Numbered from the stretch's first letter, positions 1 through 10,136 are shown. The stretch: 64,000 bases of DNA from Corynebacterium pseudotuberculosis (GCF_002155265.1 NZ_CP021251.1:372001-436000), one strand, 5' to 3'. Notes: generated by a model not told the origin, from the letters alone. Translations and numbers: made by a program.

Positions 1-522
1 TCCCTTAGTCACCGAGGCGATGTTTTCATACCCGTCGGTAGAGGAAGGGGAAAAAGCGGGATTCTTGCCGTTATTGATCTTCCAGGTGGTCTCAAAGGCA
101 TGCCAGTCTATGGGTGTTCCATCATTGAATACAGCTTTGTCATTGATGGTATAGACAATCTTGGTTTTGGAGCCCGAAGACTCTTCCTTGGCGTCTGTCA
201 CATAGTTCTTGTTAAAGGATGACTCGCCCTCAGCAGTGGACTCGATAATTGATGGGTTGTACCATTCCCACAGCATGGTGGTGTAACGCGTGGAGTCTGC
301 ATGGTGGCGATTTTGCTGCTCGGAGATTTCACCAATAGCAGTGGTAAATGTGCCTCCCTGCTTAACCTTGTCGCGATCCAAAGGGTTGTAATCAGCGACG
401 CTGATGCTATCGGCATTCTGCGCATTCTTAGAGGTGGAGGAATCGCCACCGCATCCTGCAAGCAACAATGCACTTGCAGCAAACACAGCGGCTAATTTCC
501 CGCTGGGGCTTCTTAGTTTCAT
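1..522 (-). CDS. Peptide ABC transporter substrate-binding lipoprotein (partial, N-terminus only)
   Basis: This is the first 174 codons of an extracytoplasmic solute-binding protein of the oligopeptide/dipeptide class; the rest lies beyond the left edge. The reverse strand reads MKLRSPSGKLAA, then a hydrophobic stretch and the lipobox LLAGC, so it is a lipoprotein anchored outside the membrane. The mature part contains KQGGTFTTAI and a NDGTPIDWHAFETTWK segment, typical of SBP_bac_5 proteins. I chose the ATG at 522 because AAAGG sits 7 bases before it; an ATG two codons upstream (528) is the alternative. It lies just downstream of the ATPase and permease genes on the same strand and should deliver peptides to that importer. 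Confidence 0.85.
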   Translation of the reverse strand, partial: MKLRSPSGKLAAVFAASALLLAGCGGDSSTSKNAQNADSISVADYNPLDRDKVKQGGTFTTAIGEISEQQNRHHADSTRYTTMLWEWYNPSIIESTAEGESSFNKNYVTDAKEESSGSKTKIVYTINDKAVFNDGTPIDWHAFETTWKINNGKNPAFSPSSTDGYENIASVTKG

Positions 523-552
523 GGACATGCCTTTCTACCTAAGTTAAGAGGA

Positions 553-2625
553 TTAATTGAGAGGGGTACCCGCAAAGTGGCAAGCGTGGAGATGATCTGG
601 ATTGTCTGAGTTGTCTAGGCTGCGTACCTCCGGTTCTTCGGTGCGGCATCGTCGCTGGTGGGCGTCGCCAAGCGTGACGTAGAGCGGGCAACGTCCCCGA
701 AACGCACAACCCGTGATTTCCTCTGTGGGGGAAGGCTGTGAGTCGGTAAGGATGATCCGTCTTCGATTACGCTCGGCGATGGGATCTGCGAGGGGAATCG
801 CCGAGAGCAACGCCTTTGTATATGGGTGCTGGGGGTTATCAAAGAGGGAATCTGTATCGCCTTGCTCTACAAAACGCCCCAGGTACATCACGGCGGCACG
901 GTCTGAGATATGCCGAATAACGGAGAGATCGTGAGCCACAAAAAGATAGCTGATACCCAGGCGCGCTTTGAGCTCATCAAGGAGATTCAGCATTCCGGCC
1001 TGGACAGAGACGTCCAGGGCAGACACAGGCTCATCAAGAACAATCAACTTGGGATTGGCCGCAAGCGCACGGGCAAGAGATATACGCTGGCGTTGTCCAC
1101 CGGAAAAATGGCCAGGGAACCTATCAATATGAATATGAGCAGGGTTTAGCCCGACTAACTGGATGAGCTCGCGGATACGCTCATTTTTATCGCCATCCCA
1201 GCCCAAGGAATCCAGAGGCTCCCGGAGAATCTCTGCGACAGTGAGGCGCGGATCAAGAGCCCCCATGGGGTCTTGGAAAACAATTTGAATGTCTTTTCTT
1301 AGAAGACGCCGTTGACGCTTGGAGATGCCTGCGACGTCTTTCTCACCTAATTGGATTTGAGTCGGCGCTTGCGGGGCTAGATCCATGATCTCCAGCAAGG
1401 TGGTGGTTTTCCCGCATCCGGATTCGCCGACGATAGCAAAGCACTCGCCTTCTTTGATATCAAAAGTTAAACCGTTAACGGCCCGCACTTCTCCCACAGT
1501 TCGTTTAAGCAGGGCGCCTTTGACCAAAGGAAATGTTTTAGTCAGGTCAGAGACGCTGAGAACGCAGGAGCGCTTTTCCCGAGGAATCCGCATGAGAGCA
1601 CCCTCGTGAACGGGCGGCGTGGGGAAAATCGGAGCGCCGTTAAGTTCTCCATGGCTGATCTCAGTAGAACGGATGCATGCCGCCTGGTGCTTATCATTGA
1701 TGGATAAGAGCCCGGGCTCAGTTTTAAGGCATTCGGCTGTAGCTATAGGGCAGCGGGGAGCGAAGGAGCATTCGTCGGGAAGATTAACCACGATAGGAGG
1801 GCTGCCCTCAATAGTGGTGAGGGAGACTTTCTCACGTTTGCGCACGGAGGGAATAGAACCAAGCAAGCCGACGGTATAAGGCATTTTGGGCTCACTGAAG
1901 AGCTCATGAACGCCGGCGTATTCTACAGGGCGTCCTGCATACATAACCATGACGTTGTCTGCGGTACCAGCGACAACACCCATGTCATGAGTAATCATGA
2001 TGGTCGCGGCGTTAGTTTCCTTTTGCGCCATTTTGATCAGATCGAGGATCTGGGCCTGGATTGTCACATCGAGAGCAGTGGTGGGCTCATCGGCGATAAG
2101 CACTGACGGATTGTTGGCAATAGCTATGGCTATCACCACACGTTGGCGCATGCCACCGGAAAATTCGTGGGGAAAAGCAAGAGCACGACGCTTGGGATCT
2201 GGTATGCCGACGAGGTCTAGAAGCTCGATAGCCGTATCCCAGGCTTTGGCCTTGGTGATTTTTTGGTGGCATCGGAGAGCTTCGACGATCTGAGATCCCA
2301 CGTTGAACACGGGGGTCAACGCCGAGAGCGGGTCCTGGAAGATCATTCCTATTTCTTTGCCGCGTATTTTGGACATGGCGTCGTCGGAAAGCCCGATGAG
2401 CTCACGGTTATGCAGTTGAGCGGAACCCGTGAATGTGGCGTAATCAGGAAGTAATCCCATGACCGCCATAGAGGCCACGGATTTTCCAGAGCCCGATTCC
2501 CCTACTATGCCAAGTGTCTGACCGGGATAAAGATTAAAAGAGACACCGCGAACTGCGTTGACGTTTCCGGCTTCTGAGGGGAAAGTGACGTTGAGGTTCT
2601 GGACGCTAAGGACAGGGTTAGTCAT
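553..2625 (-). CDS. Peptide ABC transporter ATP-binding protein, two fused ATPase domains (DppD-DppF type)
   Basis: This 690-residue protein joins in one chain the two ATPases that power oligopeptide/dipeptide uptake. The first domain has Walker A GESGSGKS at about 42-49, the signature SGGMRQR at about 156 and Walker B LIADEP near 177. The second has GESGCGKTT at about 400 and FSGGQRQR with LIVLDEP after it. Each is followed by the Cys-containing C-terminal module of oligopeptide ATPases (SFAPRCPIATAEC and AFRGRCPLYVT). Fusion is common in actinobacterial peptide importers. It starts three bases after the permease stop, in an operon reading permease B, permease C, ATPase, binding protein. The exact peptide range cannot be told. 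Confidence 0.93.
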   Translation of the reverse strand: MTNPVLSVQNLNVTFPSEAGNVNAVRGVSFNLYPGQTLGIVGESGSGKSVASMAVMGLLPDYATFTGSAQLHNRELIGLSDDAMSKIRGKEIGMIFQDPLSALTPVFNVGSQIVEALRCHQKITKAKAWDTAIELLDLVGIPDPKRRALAFPHEFSGGMRQRVVIAIAIANNPSVLIADEPTTALDVTIQAQILDLIKMAQKETNAATIMITHDMGVVAGTADNVMVMYAGRPVEYAGVHELFSEPKMPYTVGLLGSIPSVRKREKVSLTTIEGSPPIVVNLPDECSFAPRCPIATAECLKTEPGLLSINDKHQAACIRSTEISHGELNGAPIFPTPPVHEGALMRIPREKRSCVLSVSDLTKTFPLVKGALLKRTVGEVRAVNGLTFDIKEGECFAIVGESGCGKTTTLLEIMDLAPQAPTQIQLGEKDVAGISKRQRRLLRKDIQIVFQDPMGALDPRLTVAEILREPLDSLGWDGDKNERIRELIQLVGLNPAHIHIDRFPGHFSGGQRQRISLARALAANPKLIVLDEPVSALDVSVQAGMLNLLDELKARLGISYLFVAHDLSVIRHISDRAAVMYLGRFVEQGDTDSLFDNPQHPYTKALLSAIPLADPIAERNRRRIILTDSQPSPTEEITGCAFRGRCPLYVTLGDAHQRRCRTEEPEVRSLDNSDNPDHLHACHFAGTPLN

Positions 2626-2628
2626 GAT

Positions 2629-3669
2629 TTAAGCCTTTCCAACTGCTGCGGAATTGGGATCGAGCGCGTCGCGGAGACCGTCGGCGATAAAAGCCATGGA
2701 GACGGTAAGGAGAGTGAGCACGGCAGCAGGGAAATAGAATTCCCAGGGTGAGGACAATAATGAATTTGCGCCGGTAGATAGCAAGGTACCAAGGGAAACG
2801 TCGGGGATCTTGACGCCAAGTCCCAGGAAGGACAAACCGGTCTCGCTCATGACCGCGCTTACCACTCCCAGCGTGGCATTAATAACAAGAAGCGAACCAA
2901 TGTTGGGGATAAGGTGGCGGCGAATGATAGTGAAGTTGGAAACCCCCATGTAACGAGCCGCTTTGATATATTCCCGTTCTCTTAAAGAGAGCGCCATAGA
3001 CCAGATCACTCGGGCGTAGTACATCCATCCGAATACAATCAAAACCACGATGAGCAGTTTCCAGTCGCCACCAGAGCCGGAGACGATGAGGGCAATGATA
3101 AGGAAGGAAGGGATCACTAGGAGGAAGTGAATAATCCCTAAGATCGCACGCTCAGGGCGGCCGCCGAGTAATGCTGCAGTGGAACCGACAAATGCGGAGA
3201 TGAGGGTGGTTGCCAAGGAGACGGTGATGGCAATGGTGAGCGAACGCCCCAGACCGTGAACCACCATGGCAAAAAGGTCATTCCCGGAAGAGCTCGTGCC
3301 AAACCAATGCTCGGGAGAAGGCGGGCTGCTCAATGCTAAAAAGTCTGGATCATCAAAGCTCCACTGAGCTACCAAAGAACCGAAAACTGCAAGTAGGAAA
3401 AGCAGAAAAAGGATTATTGACCCTATTACTGCCATCTTGTTGCGTAGGAAACGGCGCAGATAGAGGCGGTATTTCCTCATCGGATTTTTTCCGGTGACAT
3501 GCGCTGTCTCAATACCCTGCTGAGCATTGAGTATTTCTGATTCTGTGACGCTAGAGGTATTGGTTTGCGTCAGCGGAGAGCTGGAAACCGTAAGATCTGC
3601 GGTAGGTAGAACGTTGGGGGAGAGGTCTTCGTGTCGATCCTCACCGTTGTTGCGATATTCCTTGCGCAT
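2629..3669 (-). CDS. Peptide ABC transporter permease (DppC/OppC family)
   Basis: This is the second membrane subunit of the peptide importer, 346 residues. A hydrophilic N-terminal stretch of about 65 residues (Ser/Thr/Asn-rich) comes before the OppC-type segment MRKYRLYLRRFLRNKMAVIG and the first membrane helix. The permease domain carries the EAA-like loop EREYIKAARYMGVSN, which contacts the ATPase. The ATG is one base after the permease B stop, with GGGTGAG in front, which points to translational coupling. An internal start at MRKYRLY cannot be excluded, because the N-terminal extension is longer than in many relatives. Confidence 0.92.
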   Translation of the reverse strand: MRKEYRNNGEDRHEDLSPNVLPTADLTVSSSPLTQTNTSSVTESEILNAQQGIETAHVTGKNPMRKYRLYLRRFLRNKMAVIGSIILFLLFLLAVFGSLVAQWSFDDPDFLALSSPPSPEHWFGTSSSGNDLFAMVVHGLGRSLTIAITVSLATTLISAFVGSTAALLGGRPERAILGIIHFLLVIPSFLIIALIVSGSGGDWKLLIVVLIVFGWMYYARVIWSMALSLREREYIKAARYMGVSNFTIIRRHLIPNIGSLLVINATLGVVSAVMSETGLSFLGLGVKIPDVSLGTLLSTGANSLLSSPWEFYFPAAVLTLLTVSMAFIADGLRDALDPNSAAVGKA

Positions 3670-3670
3670 G

Positions 3671-4654
3671 TTAGCTCACCCGGACTCGTGGATCGAGAAT
3701 GACAACAAAGATATCTGCGAGCACTGCACCTATGGCTGTCATAAGAGCACCAAAGGCAGCGACTGCGACAACTCCGTGGATGTCATTCTTATTAATGGTG
3801 GAGACAAAATATTGCCCCATGCCCTGCCAACCGAAGATCGTTTCGGTCATAATCGCACCGGTAAAAATTCCGGGTATAGAGAACGCAACGGTGGTAGCTA
3901 CAGGAATGATGGACGTACGCAGAGCGTGTCGACGCACAGCCTGTGCCCTGGTTAGCCCCTTTGCGCGGGCGGTACGCACATAATCGGCATCGATATTGTC
4001 GAGCAATATTGAGCGTTGGAGGAAATGGTAGCTCGCGTAAGAGATGATTATGAGCGAGACGGTAGGCAGGATGAGGTGCTGCGCGTAGTCGATGAGTTTA
4101 GGAATAAAACCCTCAACCCCTACGGACGATGAACCTGTGACAAAGAAGAGGTTGGTGCCTAGGGCTTGGTTAGTTTTAATAGCAATCCATACAACCACTA
4201 TCGATGCCACTATAACGTGAATGTTCATGGCCAGAATGGAGATGAACTGGAATACTCGATCGTCTGCTTTGTATTGGCGGGAGGCCGTGAACACGCCGAT
4301 TCCCACGCCGAGCAGCACGGAAATGATTGTGGCGAGGAGTAGCAGCTGGGCAGAAACCCAAATTCGGTAGGAGATCTGAGAGTTTATGGGATCGCCTAGC
4401 GGTGAAGATCCCCAGTCCCAGTGCAAGACCACATTGGAAAGCCAGTGCCACCAGCGCTCAAATATCGATTCTTTGTCATTGAGATTGAGCGGAGTCAGTA
4501 TTGCGTCGATACGTGATTCCGGAACAGGGGGCCGTCGACCTGCATAGTTTGAACGTGGATCGAGGAAAAAAGACGCGAGGAAGTATGTAAGGTTCACCGC
4601 GAGAAAAATCATGGCCAACCAGCCAAGCGTTTTCTTAACTAAAAACTTGATCAT
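3671..4654 (-). CDS. Peptide ABC transporter permease (DppB/OppB family)
   Basis: This is the first membrane subunit and first gene of the peptide importer operon, 327 residues. It begins with the N-terminal helix usual for OppB proteins (FLVKKTLGWLAMIFLAVNLT). The ATPase-contact loop reads DADYVRTARAKGLTRAQAV, and the C-terminus carries the family pattern AIMTETIFGWQGMG. About six membrane helices are visible. The divergent ribosomal gene rplN lies 712 bases away, so the operon promoter must sit in that gap. Confidence 0.92.
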   Translation of the reverse strand: MIKFLVKKTLGWLAMIFLAVNLTYFLASFFLDPRSNYAGRRPPVPESRIDAILTPLNLNDKESIFERWWHWLSNVVLHWDWGSSPLGDPINSQISYRIWVSAQLLLLATIISVLLGVGIGVFTASRQYKADDRVFQFISILAMNIHVIVASIVVVWIAIKTNQALGTNLFFVTGSSSVGVEGFIPKLIDYAQHLILPTVSLIIISYASYHFLQRSILLDNIDADYVRTARAKGLTRAQAVRRHALRTSIIPVATTVAFSIPGIFTGAIMTETIFGWQGMGQYFVSTINKNDIHGVVAVAAFGALMTAIGAVLADIFVVILDPRVRVS

Positions 4655-5366
4655 AGTACGGGCTGCCTGTCGTGATTTTATGTATCAGCGTTGGGTGAAG
4701 CCTCAACTGTCAACAGTAAAGGGGATCACTAAACACTTTTAACGTGAGTCAGTTCATATTAATTATGAAAATTAGCAGAGTTGAGCGTGTTTTTGTGTGA
4801 TTTTTTCAAGAAAGCTGAAATTAATTATTTCCATGGCCCTCTTTCCTGCTTCTTTTCTTCTTTGTTCTTTAGCCTTGGTAAACACTTTAAACCGATAGGG
4901 ATTTTTAGTCTGGAAAAATTCCTCCATTTGCATTTATTGCATCTATTCCTGTTGGTCAACAGGCCGTTTGTGAAAAATTTTCAGAATGAAAAGTGTCCAC
5001 ATTTTCCCTATTTGGGGGTGGTTTATGGGGCCTGGGGTGACCCAAGTTGCTGGCGTGTGGGCGGGTGAGGATGCGGTGTGGGAGTGCTCTTTTGGAATGT
5101 TGTGAATTGGCGCGGGCACAGAAGGGTTTTAAAGGTCCCCCTTGAAAAAGGGAATCTTGACGTAAAGCTTGCTGGAGTTCCTGCCCTTGTGCTTAAATGT
5201 TCAGGTTGCCTATATAGGTCGGTTGATCGCGCACTAGTTTCCGAGTGCTACAGCCGAGACCCCTCGACCATTTATGGTTCGTTGAACATGTATAGGTAGT
5301 TGTACATAGACCGCGTGCGTCAGTTCGGAAATCTGCCGCACAAACATCCAGGTCAGGAGACCCATA
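4655..5366. other. Long intergenic region between divergent peptide importer and rplN
   Basis: No convincing gene is present in these 712 bases. Short open frames (for example 4781-5068 and 5078-5299) lack ribosome sites and recognisable protein sequence. The left part is AT-rich and should hold the promoter of the minus-strand peptide operon. The right end holds a promoter-like element and the leader of rplN, which has the ribosome site AGGAGA at 5355-5360. Confidence 0.6.
5187..5216 (+). promoter_or_regulatory. Possible promoter of rplN-rplX-rplE
   Basis: TTGTGC at 5187-5192 and TATATA at 5211-5216 are separated by 18 bases, a fair match to the housekeeping pattern. It leaves a leader of about 145 bases before rplN. 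The call is tentative; other AT-rich hexamers are nearby. Confidence 0.35.
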
Positions 5367-5735
5367 GTGATTCAGCAGGAATCGCGTCTGCGGGTTGCCG
5401 ATAACACTGGTGCACGAGAGATTCTGTGCATCCGCGTTCTTGGCGGCTCCACCCGACGCTTTGCTGGCATTGGCGACGTTATTGTCGCAACTGTCAAAGA
5501 GGCAACCCCCGGCGGCAACGTTAAGGCTGGCGAGGTTGTTAAGGCTGTTATCGTTCGCGCAAAGAAGGAGACCCGTCGTGCAGACGGCTCTTACATTCGC
5601 TTTGATGAGAACGCTGCCGTTTTGATCAAGAATGACAACGAGCCCAAGGGTACCCGTATCTTCGGCCCCGTTGCTCGTGAGCTGCGCGACAAGCGCTTCA
5701 TGAAGATCGTTTCTCTTGCTCCGGAGGTGATCTAA
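5367..5735 (+). CDS. rplN: 50S ribosomal protein L14
   Basis: L14 is a universal large-subunit protein that binds 23S rRNA and contacts the small subunit. The 122-residue sequence starts [16 protein letters not shown] and includes [15 protein letters not shown] and [18 protein letters not shown], all hallmarks of L14, at the standard length. The start is GTG, with AGGAGA seven bases upstream. It opens a three-gene block that is the first part of the spc operon; rpsQ, which usually precedes it, is not in the window, because the peptide importer lies on that side. Confidence 0.98.
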   Translation: MIQQESRLRVADNTGAREILCIRVLGGSTRRFAGIGDVIVATVKEATPGGNVKAGEVVKAVIVRAKKETRRADGSYIRFDENAAVLIKNDNEPKGTRIFGPVARELRDKRFMKIVSLAPEVI

Positions 5736-5737
5736 GA

Positions 5738-6052
5738 ATGAAGGTCCATAAGGGCGATATGGTTCTGGTGATCTCCGGCCCCGATAAGGGTGCTAAGGGC
5801 AAGGTCATTCAGGCTTTCCCGCAGACCGAAAAGGTCCTCGTTGAGGGTGTTAACCGTGTGAAGAAGCACGTTGCCAACTCTGCTCCAGAGCGCGGCGCTG
5901 AGTCTGGCGGAATTGTCACCCAGGAAGCTCCGATCCACGTCTCTAACGTCATGGTTCTGGACTCCGACGGTAACCCGACTCGCATCGGCTACCGCTTCGA
6001 TGAGAACGGCAAGAAGGTCCGTATCTCGCGTCGTAACGGGAAGGACATCTAA
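5738..6052 (+). CDS. rplX: 50S ribosomal protein L24
   Basis: L24 is an assembly-initiator protein that binds near the 5' end of 23S rRNA. The 104-residue product has the KOW motif at its N-terminus ([23 protein letters not shown]), then [10 protein letters not shown] and the late motif RIGYRF, as in other bacterial L24 proteins. Two bases separate it from the rplN stop. The order rplN-rplX-rplE is the standard spc order. Confidence 0.98.
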   Translation: MKVHKGDMVLVISGPDKGAKGKVIQAFPQTEKVLVEGVNRVKKHVANSAPERGAESGGIVTQEAPIHVSNVMVLDSDGNPTRIGYRFDENGKKVRISRRNGKDI

Positions 6053-6054
6053 TC

Positions 6055-6618
6055 ATGAGCGAGAACTACACCCCGCGTCTGAAGACCCGCTACCGCGAAG
6101 AAATCCGCACCGCGCTGAATGAAGAGTTCTCCTACGAGAACGTCATGCAGATCCCTGGTGTGACCAAGGTTGTTGTCAACATGGGTGTTGGCGACGCTGC
6201 GCGTGATTCTAAGCTGATCAACGGTGCGCTTGAGGATCTGACCCTTATCACTGGTCAGAAGCCTGAACTGCGTCGTGCAAAGAAGTCCATCGCTAACTTC
6301 AAGCTCCGTGAGGGCATGCCTATTGGTGCACGCGTTACCCTTCGTGGTGACCGCATGTGGGAGTTCCTGGATCGTCTGCTGACTGTCGCGCTGCCTCGTA
6401 TTCGCGACTTCCGTGGTCTTTCTGACCAGCAGTTCGACGGACACGGTAACTACACCTTCGGCCTCGCAGAGCAGACCATGTTCTACGAAATCGACGTGGA
6501 CAAGGTTGACCGTCCTCGTGGTATGGACATTACCGTTGTTACCACTGCAACCAACAATGAGGAAGGCCGTGCGCTTTTGCGTGAACTCGGCTTCCCTTTC
6601 AAGAAGGCTGAGAACTAA
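6055..6618 (+). CDS. rplE: 50S ribosomal protein L5
   Basis: L5 binds 5S rRNA in the central protuberance and touches the P-site tRNA. The 187 residues include [20 protein letters not shown], the [15 protein letters not shown] segment and [19 protein letters not shown], all diagnostic. It starts two bases after rplX. A strong terminator follows, so this block is transcribed apart from rpsH, which lies 6.7 kb downstream. In many bacteria rpsN and rpsH follow at once; here they do not. Confidence 0.98.
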   Translation: MSENYTPRLKTRYREEIRTALNEEFSYENVMQIPGVTKVVVNMGVGDAARDSKLINGALEDLTLITGQKPELRRAKKSIANFKLREGMPIGARVTLRGDRMWEFLDRLLTVALPRIRDFRGLSDQQFDGHGNYTFGLAEQTMFYEIDVDKVDRPRGMDITVVTTATNNEEGRALLRELGFPFKKAEN

Positions 6619-6670
6619 GAGTTCTTCTCCTGATTGGCTATAGCTATATAAATGGTTTAAAGCTAAGAAA

Positions 6671-6713
6671 CAAAGTCACCCACTGGGAATCAGTGGGTGA
6701 CTTTGTTTTTGTG
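6671..6713 (+). terminator. Rho-independent terminator after rplE
   Basis: A perfect 15-bp stem (6671-6685 with 6691-6705), a 5-base loop GGAAT and a following T-run form a classic intrinsic terminator. It closes the rplN-rplX-rplE block. Confidence 0.93.
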
Positions 6714-7311
6714 TCTTTTGGCGCTTTTAGGCCTCTCTTTTTGGGATTTATTGGCAGGAAATTTCTTAAAAATTGTCTGCTTAGGGGGTGGGGAGGGAAC
6801 GAAAAGCAGTAATCGGACATTTTTGTTTTCTTCCGAAAAGATTGAAAAGTGTGAATTGGGTCGGAGTAGCACACCTTCTATGGTGATAAAGATCCCATTC
6901 TTTGGGCGGTCTATCGAATTATAGAAAAAAATACACACCAGTTTGTAATGTGGGGTTAATGGTGTCCGTTTTGTTGAGCTGCACAAATGGGGGATATGTC
7001 ACACATTACCTAGTGATCAATTGTTTTTTAAAAATCAAGGGTCCACAAGGGAGATATTAATTACATAAAAATAGCCGCTTAATATTTTTAACCTGCGTGC
7101 TTACGTGGTTATTGTCCAGGTGTAACACCAAAGACAGAAGGATGTTAATGGTAACTGGCGTCACACGTTGACGTTGGCCCTGTTCTTGTTGTCCCAATGT
7201 TTATTCTGAGCCTCCGGCATGATGAGGCGGGGAATATACAGGGGCGGATAAGAGTGACAAGGACTTCCTGAATTCTTTGGTTTGGAATTCGCGAGAATTT
7301 TTGGAGAACCC
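6714..7311. other. AT-rich intergenic region upstream of the serine permease
   Basis: About 600 bases with no convincing gene. Small open frames on both strands (for example 6690-6986 minus and 6697-6924 plus) are low-complexity and have no ribosome site. The stretch should hold the promoter of the permease-dehydratase pair. GGAGA at 7302-7306 is the ribosome site that fixes the ATG at 7312. Confidence 0.55.
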
Positions 7312-8655
7312 ATGTCGCAGACAATTTCCGTGCCAGCAAACTCAGGCTCGGCCGATTCATCATCGTCAGACTCGTCGCCGTCTCACTCGACATCGGCACC
7401 GAAGTGGCGTAAAAGTGACACCGTTTGGGCCCTGAGCCTTTTCGGAACCGCCATCGGTGCCGGTGTCCTTTTCCTACCTATCAATGCGGGTATTGGCGGT
7501 ATCATCCCGCTGATCGTCATGACGATCGTTGCCTTCCCTATGACGTACTGGGCTCACCGTGGCTTGACGCGCTTCGTTCTTTCTTCTTCTAGAGGAGGCG
7601 GAGACCTCACGGACGCAGTCGAGGAGCATTTTGGTCGGAAGGCAGGCGCCTTTATGACCATTCTTTACTTCCTCTCCGTGTACCCGATTCTCCTTGTGTA
7701 CTCGGTGACCATCACCAACACTGTTAACTCATTCCTGGAGCATCAGCTCGGAGTGACTCCCTGGCCGCGCTGGCTCATGTCCCTCATCCTTGTCGGCGGT
7801 TTGATCTTTGTGGTGAGCCTTGGGCGTGACGTGATCGTCAAGGCTATGAGTGTGCTGGTCTTCCCATTCATCGGCATTTTGGTTTTGTTGTCCCTGTATC
7901 TGGTGCCTAAGTGGAACACCTCGCTGTTTGAGACTTTCTCCTTGGAGTCCGCTTCTGCTGCTACCGGCCACAGCATCTGGGTTACCTTGCTGCTTTTGGT
8001 CCCTGTTATGGTGTTCTCCTTTAACCACTCGCCGATTATTTCCTCCTTTGCCGTGGAAAAGCGCGAAGAGTATGGCATTTATGCTGATGAGAAGACCGGT
8101 AAGGTCCTCAGGGTTGCTCAGATTCTCATGGTCTGCGTGGTTATGTTCTTTGTCTTCTCCTGTGCACTGAGCCTTTCTCCGCAGAACCTAGCCGAGGCAA
8201 AGTCCCAGAACATCACCATCCTGTCTTACTTGGCCAACCACTTTGATAACCCCGTCATCCAGTGGGCTGCTCCTGTGATCGCCATGATCGCTGTGGCTAA
8301 GTCCTTCTTGGGCCATTACCTTGGTGCTGCAGAAGGCTTCCAGGGCCTGATCTCTAAGAAAGGCGCAGAGGCTCCAGCCGGCGCTAAGGGGGATCGCAAG
8401 CTCGCCTTGATCACGCTGTCCTTCATACTGGTTACCGCATGGCTCGTCGGTTGGCTAAACCCATCCATTCTCGGAATGATTGAGACTCTCTGTGGTCCTA
8501 CTATCGCCATCCTTCTCTTCCTGATGCCGATGTATGCCATCCACAAGGTGCCTGCTCTGCAGAAGTACCGTGGGCGTCTCTCGAACTACTTCATCTTCTT
8601 CATGGGTCTTGTTGCCTTTGGCACGATCTTCTACAACATCGTTCAAGCAATCTAA
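7312..8655 (+). CDS. Serine/threonine permease of the HAAAP (SdaC/TdcC) family
   Basis: This 447-residue protein is a cytoplasmic-membrane proton/amino-acid symporter. It has a Ser-rich cytoplasmic N-terminus of about 35 residues, then about eleven hydrophobic segments. The first carries FGTAIGAGVLFLPINAGIGG, the substrate-site pattern of hydroxy and aromatic amino-acid permeases. Other family features are AHRGLTRFVLSSS and MVFSFNHSPIISSF. I start at ATG 7312, because GGAGA lies six bases before it; an in-frame TTG at 7282 is less likely. The next gene is L-serine dehydratase, so the natural reading is uptake of serine for breakdown. Confidence 0.9.
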   Translation: MSQTISVPANSGSADSSSSDSSPSHSTSAPKWRKSDTVWALSLFGTAIGAGVLFLPINAGIGGIIPLIVMTIVAFPMTYWAHRGLTRFVLSSSRGGGDLTDAVEEHFGRKAGAFMTILYFLSVYPILLVYSVTITNTVNSFLEHQLGVTPWPRWLMSLILVGGLIFVVSLGRDVIVKAMSVLVFPFIGILVLLSLYLVPKWNTSLFETFSLESASAATGHSIWVTLLLLVPVMVFSFNHSPIISSFAVEKREEYGIYADEKTGKVLRVAQILMVCVVMFFVFSCALSLSPQNLAEAKSQNITILSYLANHFDNPVIQWAAPVIAMIAVAKSFLGHYLGAAEGFQGLISKKGAEAPAGAKGDRKLALITLSFILVTAWLVGWLNPSILGMIETLCGPTIAILLFLMPMYAIHKVPALQKYRGRLSNYFIFFMGLVAFGTIFYNIVQAI

Positions 8656-8706
8656 AACACCCCATAGTTTCCCGCGATAACCTCGCACTGTTCCTTAGGA
8701 GCAAGA

Positions 8707-10083
8707 ATGTTTATCAGTAGTTTCGATATGTTCAAGATCGGCATCGGTCCTTCGAGCTCACACACGCTCGGCCCGATGAAGGCAGGAAAGGCCTTTGCCG
8801 ATGAACTCGAGACACGAGGGCTTCTCGACGCCACCGTCCGCGTACAAGCAGACGTTTATGGTTCTTTGTCCCTCACCGGTGTCGGACACGCAACCGATAA
8901 AGCCATCATCATGGGTCTTGCTGGTTTTGAACCAGAATCCGTGGACATTGATGCGATGCCAAGTTTCTTGGAGGAAGTAGCTTCTCTTCAGCGCCTGCCG
9001 TTGTCCGGCGGGAAGAAACTGGTGAATTTCCCGCGTGGGAAGGACATCGTTTTCCATAACACCTGCCTACAGCTGCATGAGAATGGCATGACCATTACTG
9101 CGTTTTCAGAAGAAGAAGTGCTTCTGCATAAGACGTATTTCTCTATCGGCGGTGGATTCATCGTAGATGAGGAGCACTTCGGGGTAGTCGATGAGGATAC
9201 TTCTTCTGTTCCGTTTGCTTACCGCAGCGCAGAAGAGTTTCTCACGATGTGTGATATCGAGGGACTTAGTATTCCGGAGTTAGAGTGGCGCAATGAAACA
9301 GCTGCGGCTTCAGAAGAAGAGGTGCGTGCTCACCTAGCCAAGGCCTGGAATGTCATGCGTACTGGCATCGAACGCGGATCGAGCGCCGAGGGGATCCTCC
9401 CCGGTGAGCTACGAGTGCCGCGTCGTGCGAAGGCCTTGCGGACTCGCTTGGAAAACACAAGCGAGAACGAACCATTGCGCATGATGAGCTGGCTTAACAT
9501 GTTCGCCCTGGCGGTAAACGAGGAAAATGCTGCCGGTGGTCGCGTAGTTACGTCCCCCACAAATGGTGCTTGTGGCGTTCTCCCCGCTGTCCTGTCTTAT
9601 TGGGATAAGCTGGTAAAACCGGTGGATGAGAAGATGTACACCGATTATTTCCTTACCTGCAAGGTAGTGGGGGCTCTCTATAAGATGAACGCGTCTATTT
9701 CTGGTGCCGAGGTCGGTTGCCAGGGAGAAGTAGGCGTCGCTTGTTCGATGGCTGCAGCTGGTATCGCGCAACTTATGGGCGGAACACCTCAGCAAGTCTT
9801 TATCGCGGCTGAGATTGCGATGGAACACAACTTAGGTCTTACCTGTGACCCAGTATGCGGACAGGTGCAGGTTCCCTGCATCGAGCGCAATGCTGTGGCC
9901 GCCGTGGAAGCTGTCAATGCTGCAAACATGGCTTTACAGCGGGAGTCAAATCCGACGGTGTCTCTAGACCAGATCATCGCAACGATGTATCAGACTGGCA
10001 AAGACATGGACTCCAAGTACCGCGAGACCTCCCTTGGAGGTCTGGCTAAAGTTGTACTTCCTAAATTGATGCCGTGTAGCTAA
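8707..10083 (+). CDS. sdaA: L-serine dehydratase (iron-sulfur, single chain)
   Basis: It converts L-serine to pyruvate and ammonia in the cytosol using an oxygen-sensitive [4Fe-4S] cluster, not PLP. The 458-residue chain joins the beta domain (FKIGIGPSSSHTLGPMKAG at the N-terminus) and the alpha domain. The latter has SPTNGACGVLPAVL, GCQGEVGVACSMAAAG and CDPVCGQVQVPC, which supply the cluster cysteines. The ATG at 8707 follows TTAGGAGC and lies 51 bases after the permease stop, so the two are likely co-transcribed. Confidence 0.96.
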   Translation: MFISSFDMFKIGIGPSSSHTLGPMKAGKAFADELETRGLLDATVRVQADVYGSLSLTGVGHATDKAIIMGLAGFEPESVDIDAMPSFLEEVASLQRLPLSGGKKLVNFPRGKDIVFHNTCLQLHENGMTITAFSEEEVLLHKTYFSIGGGFIVDEEHFGVVDEDTSSVPFAYRSAEEFLTMCDIEGLSIPELEWRNETAAASEEEVRAHLAKAWNVMRTGIERGSSAEGILPGELRVPRRAKALRTRLENTSENEPLRMMSWLNMFALAVNEENAAGGRVVTSPTNGACGVLPAVLSYWDKLVKPVDEKMYTDYFLTCKVVGALYKMNASISGAEVGCQGEVGVACSMAAAGIAQLMGGTPQQVFIAAEIAMEHNLGLTCDPVCGQVQVPCIERNAVAAVEAVNAANMALQRESNPTVSLDQIIATMYQTGKDMDSKYRETSLGGLAKVVLPKLMPCS

Positions 10084-10136
10084 CTTTCTCTTTTGCCTTC
10101 CAGAATGTTTGGGGAGGCAGATAAGAGGACCTTACT